From assembly GCA_032718475.1 (NCBI GenBank), contig JAUCBJ010006457.1, positions 1 through 47,402 on the forward strand: a stretch of 47,402 bases of DNA, given 5' to 3'. Made by a program: the position numbers and the translations under genes. The first letter of the stretch is position 1. Each line of letters opens with the position of its first letter. Below the pieces are notes generated by a model, which saw only the letters and a program-made list of their open reading frames with translations, was not told where the DNA came from and did not search any database. Source of the stretch: Nemertoderma westbladi (Eukaryota; Xenacoelomorpha; Nemertodermatida; Nemertodermatidae). Shown piece by piece: positions 1 to 10,534 of the stretch.

Positions 1-672
1 AAAAGGTCTCTGCCAAACGTTTGGGTTCTCCCGATAATGTTTGAAGCAGGTAATTAAACTTCTCCCTTGATGTAAAGGCGCACACAGCGATCTGAGATTC
101 AATGTAGTCTACGAAAGTGTGCCAATGTTTGGAGCTACCAGAAAACTTAGGTGGTTGTTGCACCGGTAGTCCTTGTCTAGCTGCGAAATTAGCTATTTCC
201 TCGGCAACGTTCAAAGTTTCGCGTCCTTGGTTGGCAATCTGGCTGATGTTCTCTCTTCTAGGCGCTTTTCTTTGATACGATGTGTTTCTCGACGGTATTG
301 GTCTTTGCGGAACTTTAGGATTTCTATTTTGTTCGAATTCGGAATTTCTCGAACTGTCGGTGTGAACTTCCTCCAAGCGTTCCTCGATCTGGGCCAACTT
401 GTTGACAACTGGTCTCAGAATGTCGGCAAATTGTTGGGTACTGATCGCGTCCTTTGGTTGTAACACCCTTTGTATTGGTGTATTTTGTGGAGGATTATCG
501 ATAAATGAATTATCTGAACGCTCACGTTTACATTCGTCGGCCGCTCCTGTTCTAAATACCTCGCGTTCCGGGTAATCCGACTCGCTTGAAGTACTACTAT
601 CACCTGGATACGGTGGTCGACGTGCTCGTGTCCGTTGCGTCGTTCGAATTTTAACATTCCGTTTCGGAACAT

Positions 673-840
673 CGTCCGCTGTTCTCCGTTGTTCAGTAGG
701 CTCACAAGTCTTCCTCGAAGTCGTAGATTGCAATGTAAACTGATTAAATGGTCGCGTGTCCACTGTTCTCCATTGTTCGGTAGGCTCACAAGTCTTCCTC
801 GAAGTCGTAGATTGCGATGTAAACTGAACTGGTGGTCGAG
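673..840 (-). repeat. 84-bp in-frame tandem duplication in Gag
   Basis: Two copies with period 84 bp (28 codons); the anchor GTTCTCC(G/A)TTGTTC occurs at 681 and 765. Each copy encodes TTSRKTCEPTEQ. The KTCEPTE peptide also occurs a third time near the N terminus of the same protein (DNA about 2598-2618), in the same frame. Confidence 0.8.
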
Positions 841-1507
841 TGACAGCGTTTGAATCTAAAGGCCTTGTAGGCCTAAACGTCATTGGGTACGTGTAGTGTG
901 TAACGGGTTTTGGTGTCGAAGGTGGACTCACCTGTTTTGTCGTTAGTAGTGCAGGTCTGGTCAATAAACTACTATGATCGGTAATCGGTGGGTTACTTAC
1001 CTTGACTTTCAGAATAGGCGACGACGTTGCTCTTGGCGGTATGAACTTGTCCGGAATAACAAACCTGTGTTCCGTCGCACCATGGATAGGAGAAATATTA
1101 CTACTACCCGCAATCGAAACAGGTTCCTTAGTCGTAACTGGTGCAAACATAGGAGTTACTTGAGGGAATCTTTGACATAAGTCTTTAACTAATTGTCTTT
1201 CTCACCCAGGTGCCCCTACACTTCCTTCCTTCATTCGTTCCTGAATTTGGCGGTGCCTTACCTCTATCTGGTCCATTTCATGTCCGTCACGAGATTTCAT
1301 CGATCGATCGCGGGCTAGAAGATCCAGATTTTCCTTGGCTTTTGCTAGTTCTCTCGCCTTCCTTTCGAGTTCGAAATGAAGTTTAACTTCTTTCTCGCGT
1401 TGTTCCGTCTGTTGTTGTTGCGCCTCGAACTCCGCTTGTCGTATAGCTGATTGAGCCTTTATTTGTCGTTTTTTCAACTCGGCTCGGGCTTCCGAAACTC
1501 GCCTTTG

Positions 1508-1726
1508 TTCGTCTAACTCTGCTGCTGCCGCTTTTCGTTCCAACTCAGCCGCTGCCGCTGCCGCTGCCGCTTGTCGTTCCAACTCGGCTGCTGCCGCTCG
1601 TCGTTCCAACTCAGCCGCTGCCGCTGCCGCTGCCGCTTGTCGTTCCAACTCAGCCGCTGCCGCTGCCGCTTGTCGTTCCAACTCGGCTGCTGCCGCTCGT
1701 TGCGCTAACTCAGCTGCCGCTGTTCT
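1508..1726 (-). repeat. Coding minisatellite: Ala-rich AAAAELERQ repeats in Gag
   Basis: On the + strand, units built from GCTGCCGCTGCCGCT plus TCGTTCCAACTCAG are repeated about seven times with variable numbers of GCC/GCT codons. On the minus strand this gives (A)3-8-ELERQ/ELERR/ELERK repeats, a heptad-compatible, charged-helix pattern predicted to form a coiled coil. All length changes keep the frame. Confidence 0.85.
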
Positions 1727-2791
1727 TTGTGCTATTTCTAGCTCTAACCTTTCCATCTCTACTGCTTCCAATTCGGCTGCTTCTTGTAGATGAGAGATTC
1801 TCGCAACATTTGCGACACGTAGTTTCTCTTCCTCTACAGCTGCTTGTACAGTTAATAATTGAGTTTGTTCTTCCATTTCTCGTTGTTGTCTGTGGTACTG
1901 TTGTTGTTGTCAAGAAATCTCTGACGTTACTATACTTACTTCGCCAATTTCGCTGTGAATACTCACTAATGATTGGTCTAGTATCCCTGGTGCCGGTTCG
2001 ATTTGTGCGGGTGAGGTTTCCCAATCTCCAATGTTTTCGCCACGCATACGCAAATGATCCGTCAGATGTTTCAATTGTCCATCCAGTCTGTACAGTTCCT
2101 GTTCTTCCTCGGGTTTCAATAATTCGTCCGAAACTGACTCACCTAACAACTGGTCCGCTTGTTCCTGTTGTATCTGTCTAATCGTTGTCTTAAACTGAAT
2201 CAGTTTCTCTCTAGCGATCATTAATTTCTCGAGGATTCGAAATTGCGTGTCCGCATCCTGTCTTTGTCTAGCTAAATCTTGTAGACTGATTAGGTTATCT
2301 ACGGACTTATGTACTCTGCTTTGTACTCTCACCTGTAGAGTGTAGAACTCGAATCGGGACATCGGAGCGGTCAACTCGTCTAATATGCGTTGTCCTTCTC
2401 CAATACTCCTAGTAATATGCGCCATGTATCCTCCGACGCTTCTAACCACACTTTCCTGGCTTCCTACTGAACTTACCATGTCCGTTTCCCTGTGTCTGGG
2501 TTGCGGGACCGTTATAAAATCCTCAGTCCTGCCGGCGCCTCGTACTACGGCATCCGGTACTCCCGTTGGATGTACTGGTGACGCGCACGGTGTAGGTTCG
2601 GTAGGCTCACAAGTCTTCCCCTGTGGTTCTTCCGCTTCTGACTTATCTGCGTCACATGAGTCATAGTCGGTTTGTGTATTCTTCGTATAGTCTTGTTTGT
2701 CACTCATTTCGGTAGTTGTAAGTCAAGTAAAGTGACTGTCAAAGTATCAAACTTACCGTATTTATATCAAAATGGTATTAATTACAGTCAT

Positions 2792-2924
2792 ATAAAATTA
2801 GCCTACCGGCCGATTTTATAGCAGATGGATAAAATTAGCCTAGCGGCCAATTTTACAGCAAATAAATGTCACGGTGTAAGTATATAATAAAATTAGCCTG
2901 CCGGCCAATTTTACAACAAATAAA
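2792..2924. repeat. Three copies of a ~39-bp hairpin-forming repeat in the Gag leader
   Basis: Copies at 2792-2820, 2829-2867 and 2886-2924 share ATAAAATTAGCCT, then (A/G)CCGGCC, then AATTTTACA. Each is a near-perfect inverted repeat (AAAATTAGCC against GGCCAATTTT), so the RNA would fold into three consecutive stem-loops. They lie 85-217 bp upstream of the Gag ATG, in the expected 5' leader. Function unknown; packaging, dimerisation or translation control are possibilities only. Confidence 0.75.
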
Positions 2925-2930
2925 TCAGAT

Positions 2931-4860
2931 AACGATATGCGTTATCAAAAGGTAGATTAAATACAATAATAGGACTAATTCAGCAATAAACAAAGATATC
3001 GTACGGAATGCATAAATACTTGAGACAGTGGAACCCACAATAATTTTAACTAATATGGTAATGCCTAACTTATTTATGCAACTTTTCGAACTCCCCCCTC
3101 CAATGATTCTCCAGAAAAACAGATTCCCAGATACAAACCGGACGTGAACCTTTCCGTTTCCAGCGTTGCGGACGAAGTGCGATTTTCCCAACCAAAGTTG
3201 TTGAGTTATCTATCTCCCAAACTTACTAAACACGGTCTTGCTCTCGTTACAGTCTATGAATGAGCTTTGAATCCTGAAAAACAAAAGTGTTAGGTTTTAC
3301 TTTTACGAAAAATTTTGTACCGGTACAATATGGTATTTAAACCCCTTTAAACACCGGTATTCAATTCCAAATATTTTACACACGGTTCAAATCAAAATTT
3401 TTATTTCAAAAAATTAGCACTTAGCTAATCAAATATAAACTTTTACCTCAAAATATAAAATTTTCAAATAACTTTAGTCCTACCGAACCGTAGTTCAGTA
3501 AAACATATTCCTACTATAGGAAGAGACGTACCTAATGCCTGCAATATCCTACTGTAAAGTTTGTGAATCAAATCATAACCCGACCTTCTCACCAAAACAG
3601 TAAACTCTAAGTAAGCGAATATATATATTGCAGTATCGGTCTCTTATAACCGGTGAGGCAGAAAACAGTCTACCAACGGACAAACTTCGATAAAACAAAA
3701 TCCCGCGCAGCGAATCCTAAAATCAGGCTGACTCACTGACGGACTAAGGGGCTCGTATACTTTGCCGCGGTGTGATTTATATGGTTGGGATAGAGAGATG
3801 CTAGCTAGGTGCAGAAAGGTCTAACTAGCGGGCGAAGCACAGTATGGACAAAAATTATTTTATATATTTTGAGGTGTAAATAATTTCTAACGCGCGTGTG
3901 TCTTGATTCTAAACAGTCAAAGTCAGTTTTGCTCCTTCATATATATTATTACTGGGTCCGGTGTGCATTTTACGAATATTCTAATTTTGTAACTTGTAGG
4001 TCCAATACTCACGAATGATAAGGCTCCTTCCCCTTTCGTGTATTTCCAGGACTCAAATTCAGGCATAAGGTTAATACTACGCCCAGAATTCGGCAATTTA
4101 ATTTACCAGGTCCCTAATACTATGAAGAAATGTGTTAGTTTACTACAGTAGGCGTACTGTTACAAATAGCTAGCCTGGTGTTCTTATCTAGAATTTTGGT
4201 TGCCTAGATGGGCACGGCAACTTCCTAACAGAATGTTGGCGGGGACACGGTAGATGTTAGTATCCCTAATAGCCTCAATTTATTTTGCGCCTAGTTGTAA
4301 ACTGCCCTACCGCCTGAACGGTACAATCCTAATTCAGGTGAAACACAGTAACCCTTCTGGCCTACAAGTTCAAATGCAATGGACACCGTTGTACTACAAA
4401 TGGTCACAGACGCACCTATACTTAGCAAGAGTTAGGCGTACAGTTTGCTGCACCCTACCAATGTGTATGCCTTGTACCGGTGTGCCTGCGTCCTATCTGT
4501 GTACTAGTATCTCTGCCTGATCTCCTCTCCCCGTAGGAATATGAAGGTCTACTGTGGGTTTTTCTCTGAATTAAGACAGTACGGTCCCTAGATGTAATTT
4601 TTAGCGCACAGCGTGTCACTTCCTCTACCTTCGATCTTTGGTCTTATACTTAGGTAGCAAGGCATTGAACGCTGTCTAACCTTTCAGGCGATGGGCGAAT
4701 AACTAAGAGTGATATTGCGGGTTGTCTCCTGTCTACATTCCTCAGATGTTCCCGTTCATTGCTGTGGCCCGATGTTTAGCCTGCCATCCTGTCCCTCAGT
4801 TAAGTTCACCGTGGTAAAACATGATAGGAAAAGGGCAGATGTAACAAGTATTTCTAACTT
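2931..4860. other. Non-coding stretch, possible 5' LTR of the Gag element, otherwise featureless
   Basis: No convincing coding sequence. A 5' LTR for the minus-strand Gag element should lie here, and a TATAAG-like site near 3644 (minus strand) would fit a promoter, but I found no clear TG..CA ends or tRNA primer-binding site, and no second LTR is in the window for comparison. The short open frame at 4254-4520 has no recognisable domain. Confidence 0.4.
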
Positions 4861-5285
4861 TTATTACAAAAGATATACATAAACGTAACAAGAAACTAAT
4901 AGATAACTAATAAGTGATAATCTAAGATTAGGATAAGCAAGAATGATTAACTACTATAATAACTAATGAACAAATCGCACCTTTTTATAGCAAATTTGTG
5001 CTGCAATCAATCGACAAAATTCTCGATTGTTCTATGAGTTCTAATAGGTTTTTAAAGATAACTATTGGTCCAGCGAATATATAACTTGCACGACATTGGT
5101 TACTATCTAATAACTGCAATCCCATTGGTTAATCTACTTCGAGCAAATGCAATTTAATTTGTAGCGGTTAATTTAAATGAGTTGAAACTCTGCACAAAAA
5201 ATAATTCGCACCTACTAGGATTCGAATTCAATACCTACTACATATAATTTCCAACGCTTTACCGACTGAGCTACTGAACCACTTG
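4861..5285 (-). promoter_or_regulatory. Module M: tRNA-like head, three CCAAT boxes, TATA box (minus strand)
   Basis: Read on the minus strand: a tRNA-like segment (5280-5211), TTTTGTGCA, CCAAT boxes (complements at 5124-5128, 5095-5099, 5064-5068), then a TATA box, CTATAAAAAGGTGCGATTTG (4990-4971), then CT/AT-rich DNA. The same order and several exact words (AGATNAACCAATGG, TATA..AAGGTGC.ATTTG) occur in the + strand module at 5786-6200, so the two are diverged copies in inverted orientation. The box arrangement looks like a Pol II promoter. Whether it belongs to an LTR, a SINE-like unit or a long terminal inverted repeat is unknown. Confidence 0.5.
5211..5280 (-). repeat. tRNA-like sequence (SINE head or decayed tRNA)
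   Basis: Minus strand starts GGTTCAGTAGCTCAGTCGG. It has a good Pol III A box (TAGCTCAGTCGG, 5274-5263) and a B-box-like AATTCGAATCC (5228-5218) at tRNA spacing. T-stem and anticodon-stem pairing are poor, so I do not call a functional tRNA. Confidence 0.55.
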
Positions 5286-5390
5286 AATAATCATCGTACA
5301 AATAGATATAGTAAATACAAATGAGGACTTAATGTAATCTTTATAGCAAAGTTAATTCGAACAAAATAAAATTTTGAAAATCCACGGCAT

Positions 5391-5667
5391 TTATGAGAAT
5401 ATAATTCTATATTCGCTCTTTTTATGATAATTTACCATTTGTGAACAGTTCTTGCAAACAGCTGAGACATTGTTCATCCCTGATTCTACATCAGTGAACA
5501 TGGCCCATATGTCTGATATGGGCCACCCTCTTTTCTTATAGTTGACTCCGATGCAGCCGATAACGGTACTAGAGATGTCCACGTTGTTATATACTGCTGC
5601 ATTACTGGAACTGGTAGTTGTAGTAATACTACCAGTATTTGTTGAATTATTTCACTATTAGGTAGCA
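5391..5667 (-). pseudogene. BED-type zinc-finger-like fragment
   Basis: Minus-strand reading frame open from about 5667 to a stop at 5391. After a Ser/Thr/Asn-rich lead it reads RGWPISDIWAMFTDV, then AVCKNCSQMVNYHKKSEY. The spacing W-x2-F followed by C-x2-C and a downstream His resembles the BED zinc finger found at the N terminus of hAT-type transposases and related DNA-binding proteins; the frame ends right after the region that should hold the second His. It lies exactly between two outward-facing promoter-like modules. It may be an exon or remnant of a domesticated or dead transposase. No transposase core is visible. Confidence 0.4.
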
Positions 5668-5785
5668 ATTTGTAAGTAGTACTACGTAAAAAACTTTCAA
5701 AATCCGACGTATTTGCCTTGTTTTACAGTTTGTTATAAATTCGTATATTACCTATGTATATTATATTTCTGCATAAGTTGCTACT

Positions 5786-5856
5786 GGCGCGGTGGTCCAG
5801 TAGGTTAGCGCACAGGTTACACCTAGGGTAGGTCGAGAGTTCGTATCTGGGTTGGT
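5786..5856 (+). repeat. tRNA-like sequence (SINE head)
   Basis: GGCGCGGTGGTCCAGTAGGT with a matching Pol III A box and an imperfect B box (AGTTCGTATCT). The GGCGCGGTGG..TTAGCGC opening is common in tRNA-derived SINEs. No intact cloverleaf can be drawn. Confidence 0.5.
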
Positions 5857-6200
5857 AAAAATTTATATTTTGTGCAATTTATTTTCCATCTCGCCAAACT
5901 AGATAAACCAATGGAGTGCGTACAACATGTGAACTGAGTAGATTGGCCAATCATAGGGTGCTTGATAATTTATTGGTCCAATGTGAGCCCATGGAATGTT
6001 CTAGTGTAATTCCATGCTTAGGATTTCCTATATAAGGTGCCATTTGCCCTTCGGTTATCACTACTACTATATATTAAAAATTTATCTTGTCTCTTACTAA
6101 CTTGTTAATACCTCACTAATCTTAAACCTTGACTAACTTATCTGTTATTCTGATTTGTAAAGTTTAGTTTAGTTTCGATAAATCATTTGTTATTTACGTT
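5786..6200 (+). promoter_or_regulatory. Module P: tRNA-like head, three CCAAT boxes, TATA box (plus strand)
   Basis: Plus-strand partner of the module at 4861-5285. tRNA-like head at 5786-5856 (GGCGCGGTGGTCCAGTAGG; A box 5793-5804, B-box-like GAGTTCGTATCT 5837-5848), TTTTGTGCA, CCAAT boxes at 5908-5912, 5947-5951 and 5978-5982 (the last two inside ATTGGCCAAT-type palindromes), then TATATAAGGTGCCATTTGCC from 6029. No open reading frame follows. The window continues to an (ATA)n tract at 6458-6480. Confidence 0.5.
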
Positions 6201-6457
6201 AAAATATACTGAAAACTCTAAACATGTAGTTTTAGCGTATCTATCTTTAACAGCCAAATGCTTTGGAGAATGGCTGCCTAAACCTGTAGGCCACAGCAAC
6301 GCAAGGGGAAGGGATGTCCACGACGCATAAGGGAACCCGAACTATCTCGCCCATACCTATTTGGAAGGTATGACCCAATTGCCTGAGAACGCCCATGTTA
6401 GAAGAGCGTATATAAATAAACGCAGACTCGATCTTTAGGCAAACTCAGATATTAATT

Positions 6458-6480
6458 ATAATAATAATAATAATAATAAA
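6458..6480. repeat. (ATA)n microsatellite
   Basis: About seven ATA/AAT units. Such tails often mark the 3' end of LINE- or SINE-type insertions; here it follows ~250 bp of unassigned sequence after module P, which includes GTATATAAATAAACGC at about 6408-6423. Confidence 0.8.
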
Positions 6481-6797
6481 TCTGATATCATAACGGAAAA
6501 CAGTACAGCAGTACTACAACTACCCAACACCACAGTAGGCCCGTAGGCATAAAGCACACAGTTAGACAATAACTCTCTAACGGTAACACAGAACAGTAGG
6601 GTAGTGTTACATACTGTATGGTCAAATAGTATTTAATATAATGGCACAACTGCTTCTTTCTGTAGTTTGTGTTATTTCCAATTCGCACAAATCAAACTTT
6701 CAAATCTTCAGGTCAGGGTGTGGCCAGTTTTTCTGTTTGAGTTTTGAAGTGAAACTATCTGTCATCTTCCTCACCAATATCTCCATTAGTAACCCAG

Positions 6798-7425
6798 TCA
6801 CCAGAATGTAACCACTGGGGGGTCTTCAGCTTGGGGAGCTTGGGTAGGCTCAGAATTATTCTCTGAAATCTTCAAATCATCTTTCTTTGTTGCTCCTACA
6901 ATAGGAGCACTAGCTGTAACCTCAGCTGGGCTGTGATCTGTATTATTGTTGGTTAAGCTTGGGATGAAGTCACTATCAGAATCAGAAGACACCATAGGAG
7001 TGTCAACTTGAGGCTGTCTATCGATTGATTCACTCAAATGTCTACTGTTATTAGCAGGAATAATATCACACAATGGAACATCATACTTTCTGGAACCAAA
7101 AAATGAGTTACACATCTTCTGTAGAGTAGCCATATTATCCTTGATACTAATAATAATGAAGTGATCTCTCCCATGGAACTTATCACCATCCTGTTTGATA
7201 TACACTAGATCTCGTTGATCAACATGAGCGGCTTTTGCTTCAGGGCCACCCCATGCCTTTGATAAGGCACTAAACTTGTGATTCTCTTGGCGTGATTTAA
7301 GTTGAGCTGATCCAAGATCTGAATCAACAAAGAATAATTGCTTTCCTGTGATCTGATCATGCTGAAACATTATTTCCTTAGCAGAAAGGCCACGATATCG
7401 GATGCGATTATTTAAGTTGATCTAC
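6798..7425 (-). pseudogene. Retroelement integrase C-terminal remnant
   Basis: Minus strand. The frame begins after a TAG near 7423 with NLNNRIRYRGLSAKEIMFQH, continues DQITGKQL, and later has a module AHVDQRDLVYIKQDGDKF..RDHFIIISI. This is the end of an LTR-retroelement polyprotein: the tail of the integrase core (R.R.RGLSA.EM..) followed by the integrase C-terminal beta module (GDLVY...DGDK..RD.Y.V). The last ~90 residues are Ser/Asp/Pro-rich and end at TGA 6798. The catalytic core and everything upstream are missing, so it is a 3' fragment. It is in the same orientation as the Gag element but far from it and not its own pol. Confidence 0.6.
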
Positions 7426-7472
7426 CACCAAAGTCAAAGAAACAGGTGAAATTGTACCAGTGGTATCGGTAT

Positions 7473-7492
7473 TATAGTATAGTATAGTATAG
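7473..7492. repeat. (TATAG)n microsatellite
   Basis: Four TATAG units immediately left of the non-LTR relic; may mark its boundary or that of the integrase fragment. Confidence 0.7.
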
Positions 7493-7510
7493 GTAACGCC
7501 TCATTATAGG

Positions 7511-10360
7511 CGTTCGGAATTTGGTAGTGTGGTTCTGATGATGATATCTTGGTTCGGACAACCAATACCTGCCCCAGCTTTCTTAGACACATTACATCGA
7601 GAGTACAATATGGTAGTCCATTGGCGATCAAATTTGTTTCTTCTTCCCCCAGGAGTGGCCGGTCGCGAGGTCGTTTCCGAGATGTCACGGCTCCTCAACA
7701 TGTGCAGTGGTGACTTTGGACTCGAGGATGCTGCTCTAACGGCGTTAATGATTCTCCCCGCCCTCCTCCTACAGAAACCATCCTGCTCATCGAACATAGC
7801 GACCCACCAACGAGTTTTAGAACGTCGCATGAAATCTTGGAAACTCGGTCGGTTTGAAGAACTTCTCCAAGAGGCCAGCGCAATCCAAGCCCACCTCACT
7901 CGTGGTTCCTCCCGCGTGACAACCATCCATAATAATGCAGCAGTGCGCGCTTTCTGCCGGCACATGCTGGTCGGCAATGTGAGTGCAGCCATTCGTAGTC
8001 TAGACGAGCTATCTAAGGGAGGGTTCATAAACTTAGCCAGATAGTTACAGATAAGAACGGAGTCACTAAAACTGTGAAGGAGTTTCATTTGGACAAACAT
8101 CCCCCTGCAGAAACAGCAGACAATATGACATTGCTGGAGGGATTTGATCGGGCACCTGAGTTCCATGGAGATATATTCGAGAAGATTGATGCCCAGTTGG
8201 TTCTCACTAGCCTCCTTCATATTAACGGGAATGCTGCTGGCCCTTCCGGGCTCAACGTCCAGGGATGGAAGTACATTGCCACCTGATTCCGAGGAGCCTC
8301 TTCTGAGCTATGTTCAAGCATCGCCATGGCAGTGAGAAAGGTTGCCCAAACACCAATTGACTCTGGTCGTCTCTCATCATTACTCTCGGCTCGCCTGGTT
8401 GCTATAGATAAGTGCCCGGGCGTCAGGCCGATTGGCATAGGGGAAGTACTCCGACGCATTATTGGAAAGTCAATCATCGTGAGCGTCTCGGATGATCTAC
8501 AGACTGTCGGTGGCTCAGTACAGTTATGTTGCGGGCAGAAAGCGGGGATTGAACACGCCGTACATAGTCTAAATGACGCGTTTGACAGCGATGGGTGCGA
8601 GGCGGTTCTACAAGTGGACGCAAACAATGCGTTTAATTCATTAAACCGCAGCGCTGTGACACACAATATCGGCATCATTTGTCCTTCCCTTAAGCCTGCG
8701 GTAACCAACTGCTACGCCCAGCCAACCAAACTGTTTATCGGGGGCGAGTTTATATACTCATCCGAGGGTTTTACCCAAGGCGACACTCTCGCAATGCCGA
8801 GCTACGCCATTGGGACGATCCCGCTGTTAGATGAGCTGGAGGAAGCGTCCGGCGTGAACCAGAAGTGGTATACGGATGCCGGGAATGTGGCCGGAACACT
8901 GTCTTGAGCTCCGGAATTGGTGGGACTTAGTAGCTGCACGGGGTCCTTTATACTTTCCGACGAAATGTGTCCTCCTCGTAAAGCCAGAGTTTCTCGGAGA
9001 AGCTGAGTCCTTATTCCCGGAGCCCTGCTTTACGATCGAGGTCCGTGGGTGCCGACTTCTCGGCGGCGCCGTCGGCACTGAAGAGTTCCAACAGGAGTTT
9101 GTCGATGCCAAGGTTACCGAGTTTGTCCGACAGGTGGAGCGTCTCGAAGGTATCGCCGCCATTGACCCGCACTGCGTATACGCGGGCCTCGTGATTGGGT
9201 TGTCGGCGTGTTGGCAATACATATCGCGCGTTATTCTGCAGTCTACGGATCGGTTCGGAGATCTCGAGGCCACCGTCGAGAAGTGTCTTGTGATCCCACT
9301 TTAGCGATCCCACTTCCGACCGACCTAGAGGAGCAATATAGCAATTCTAGATTGTTATGTGCGCCATTTAATAAGGGGGGTAATGTAAAAGAAAGAGCAG
9401 AACTGCAAAAAGAGGCTACTAACCTTATAAGGATCCGGGAAACCACCAACCTGAAGAAGAAGGTCCAGGAGGTTCATTCAGGACTCAATCGGGACCAACA
9501 ACACCTACGGGAGCTGACATCCGAGAAGGGCGCTTCGTCCTGGTTAAACTCTCGCCCAGTGACGATCCACAACACCCACCTAGGTAAACAGGAGCTCCGT
9601 GACGCTCTGTGCCTGTGCTTTGGTTGGCAACCGAGACTTCTTCCGGCCCGGTGCGCCTGTGGGACACGATTTTTAGTAAAGTATGCTATGTCGTGTCCTA
9701 CAGGCGGCTGGCTATCTGTCTATTCGCCACAATGAAGTCCGCGATTTCTTCGCCACTACACTAACCGAAGTAGCGCATAACGTCGCGGTCGAACCTCGTT
9801 TGCAGCCAGTCACCGGTGTGCAGTTCATCCGACGTTCCACTTCCACCGACAACCAAGCCCACCTCGATGTGTCCGTCTGCGGATTCTGGGGTTCCAGGTA
9901 TCAGAAGATATTCCTGGATATCTCCATCTTTAACCCCCTAGCCCCCACGAATGCTGCAATGCCTCTCGCCGACGCCCACCTCCATCACGAGGCCCGCAAA
10001 GCGAATTCGTGAAATTGAGTTGGCGACATTTACGCCACTCATATTCTCGGCGTTTGGTGGCTTCTCGCCAACCACGACTCAGTTCGTGAAGCGACCCGGG
10101 ATATTACTCTCCGTGAAGCATGAGGCACCGTACTCCGAGTGTATTTGTGGATCCGCCGTGAATTGAGTTTCGCACTACTCCACGCGGGTTTAATGTGCGG
10201 GGTGCGCGTTCTGCATGGAATCGACCTGTATGCTGCGAGACTCCGATACAGATGGCCAACTCGGACACCGACACATCGCCGTACCCATAGGCGACTAAAT
10301 CACCTGTCTGCATGTCCAGGTTTTGAAGTGCGCATCACGACTCTTTTAGGCCTAGTATTA
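7511..10360 (+). pseudogene. Relic non-LTR retrotransposon with RT, zinc finger and C-terminal nuclease-like domain
   Basis: A single protein can be followed across at least six frame changes on the + strand. 7529-8044: N-terminal helical region. 8074-8286: ends GNAAGPSGLNVQGWKY (pre-RT). 8326-8905: RT palm with GVRPIGIGEVLRRIIG, motif A VDANNAFNSLNR, motif B FTQGDTLAMP and motif C as WYTDAG. 8876-9304: thumb region. 9400-9670: linker plus CACG..C knuckle. 9683-10010: HLDVSVCGFWGSRYQKIFLD, a PD-(D/E)XK-like pattern. 10139-10300: C-terminal helix. This is the architecture of non-LTR elements with a C-terminal CCHC finger and restriction-like endonuclease (R2/HERO-like group). It is dead: YADD has become YTDA, and stops and frameshifts are numerous. 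The exact clade is not assigned. Confidence 0.75.
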
Positions 10361-10469
10361 GTAATATACTGGTATTTTTATGTAGGCTTATATTGTTATT
10401 GTTATTCTTGTTACCTAGGCTATGTCAGCTGGTGGTGGGACAATGATTGTTTCATATATTATATATTAA

Positions 10470-10515
10470 TACTTTCATTATTATTATTATTATTATCATT
10501 ATTTGTATTATTATT
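10470..10515. repeat. (ATT)n tract at the 3' end of the + strand relic
   Basis: TTATTATTATTATTATTATC followed by further TTATTATTAT. It lies between the end of the + strand element and the truncated end of the minus-strand LINE, so it probably marks their junction. Confidence 0.7.
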
Positions 10516-10534
10516 ATAATTTTCGAATAATAAT

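Larger units (their letters stand above)
1..2707 (-). pseudogene. Gag-like protein of a BEL/Pao-type retroelement (DUF1759), partial, two in-frame stops
   Basis: From the ATG at 2707 one minus-strand frame stays open for about 900 codons to the left edge, broken only by TGA codons at 1910-1912 and 1202-1204. The order is: about 265 residues with acidic and helical stretches; an Ala/Glu/Arg-rich coiled-coil region (positions 1508-1726); a Pro/Ser/Thr-rich stretch; then, at about 1-165, a segment of the DUF1759 type found in Gag-like proteins of BEL/Pao and related retroelements (PPKFSGSSKHWHTFVDY, then EKFNYLLQTLSGEPKRLAE). Protease, RT and integrase would lie beyond the left edge. The roughly 840 residues before DUF1759 are unusually long. 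The stops may be decay (CGA or GGA to TGA), readthrough sites, or, at 1202, part of a splice donor (GG|GTGAGA). DUF1759 assignment is firm; the BEL/Pao label is inference because no pol is visible. Confidence 0.72.

Noticed and set aside
4254-4520. 88-residue plus-strand frame
   Set aside because: No domain, no splice or start context, composition like flanking DNA.
2931-4860. Defined 5' LTR and primer-binding site for the Gag element
   Set aside because: No convincing TG..CA boundaries or tRNA complement could be fixed without a second LTR.
5211-5280. Functional tRNA gene
   Set aside because: A and B boxes are present, but stems do not pair; also rejected for 5786-5856 and 21126-21198.
7504-8220. 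238-residue minus-strand frame
   Set aside because: Shadow of the plus-strand retroelement protein, which shows recognisable RT motifs.
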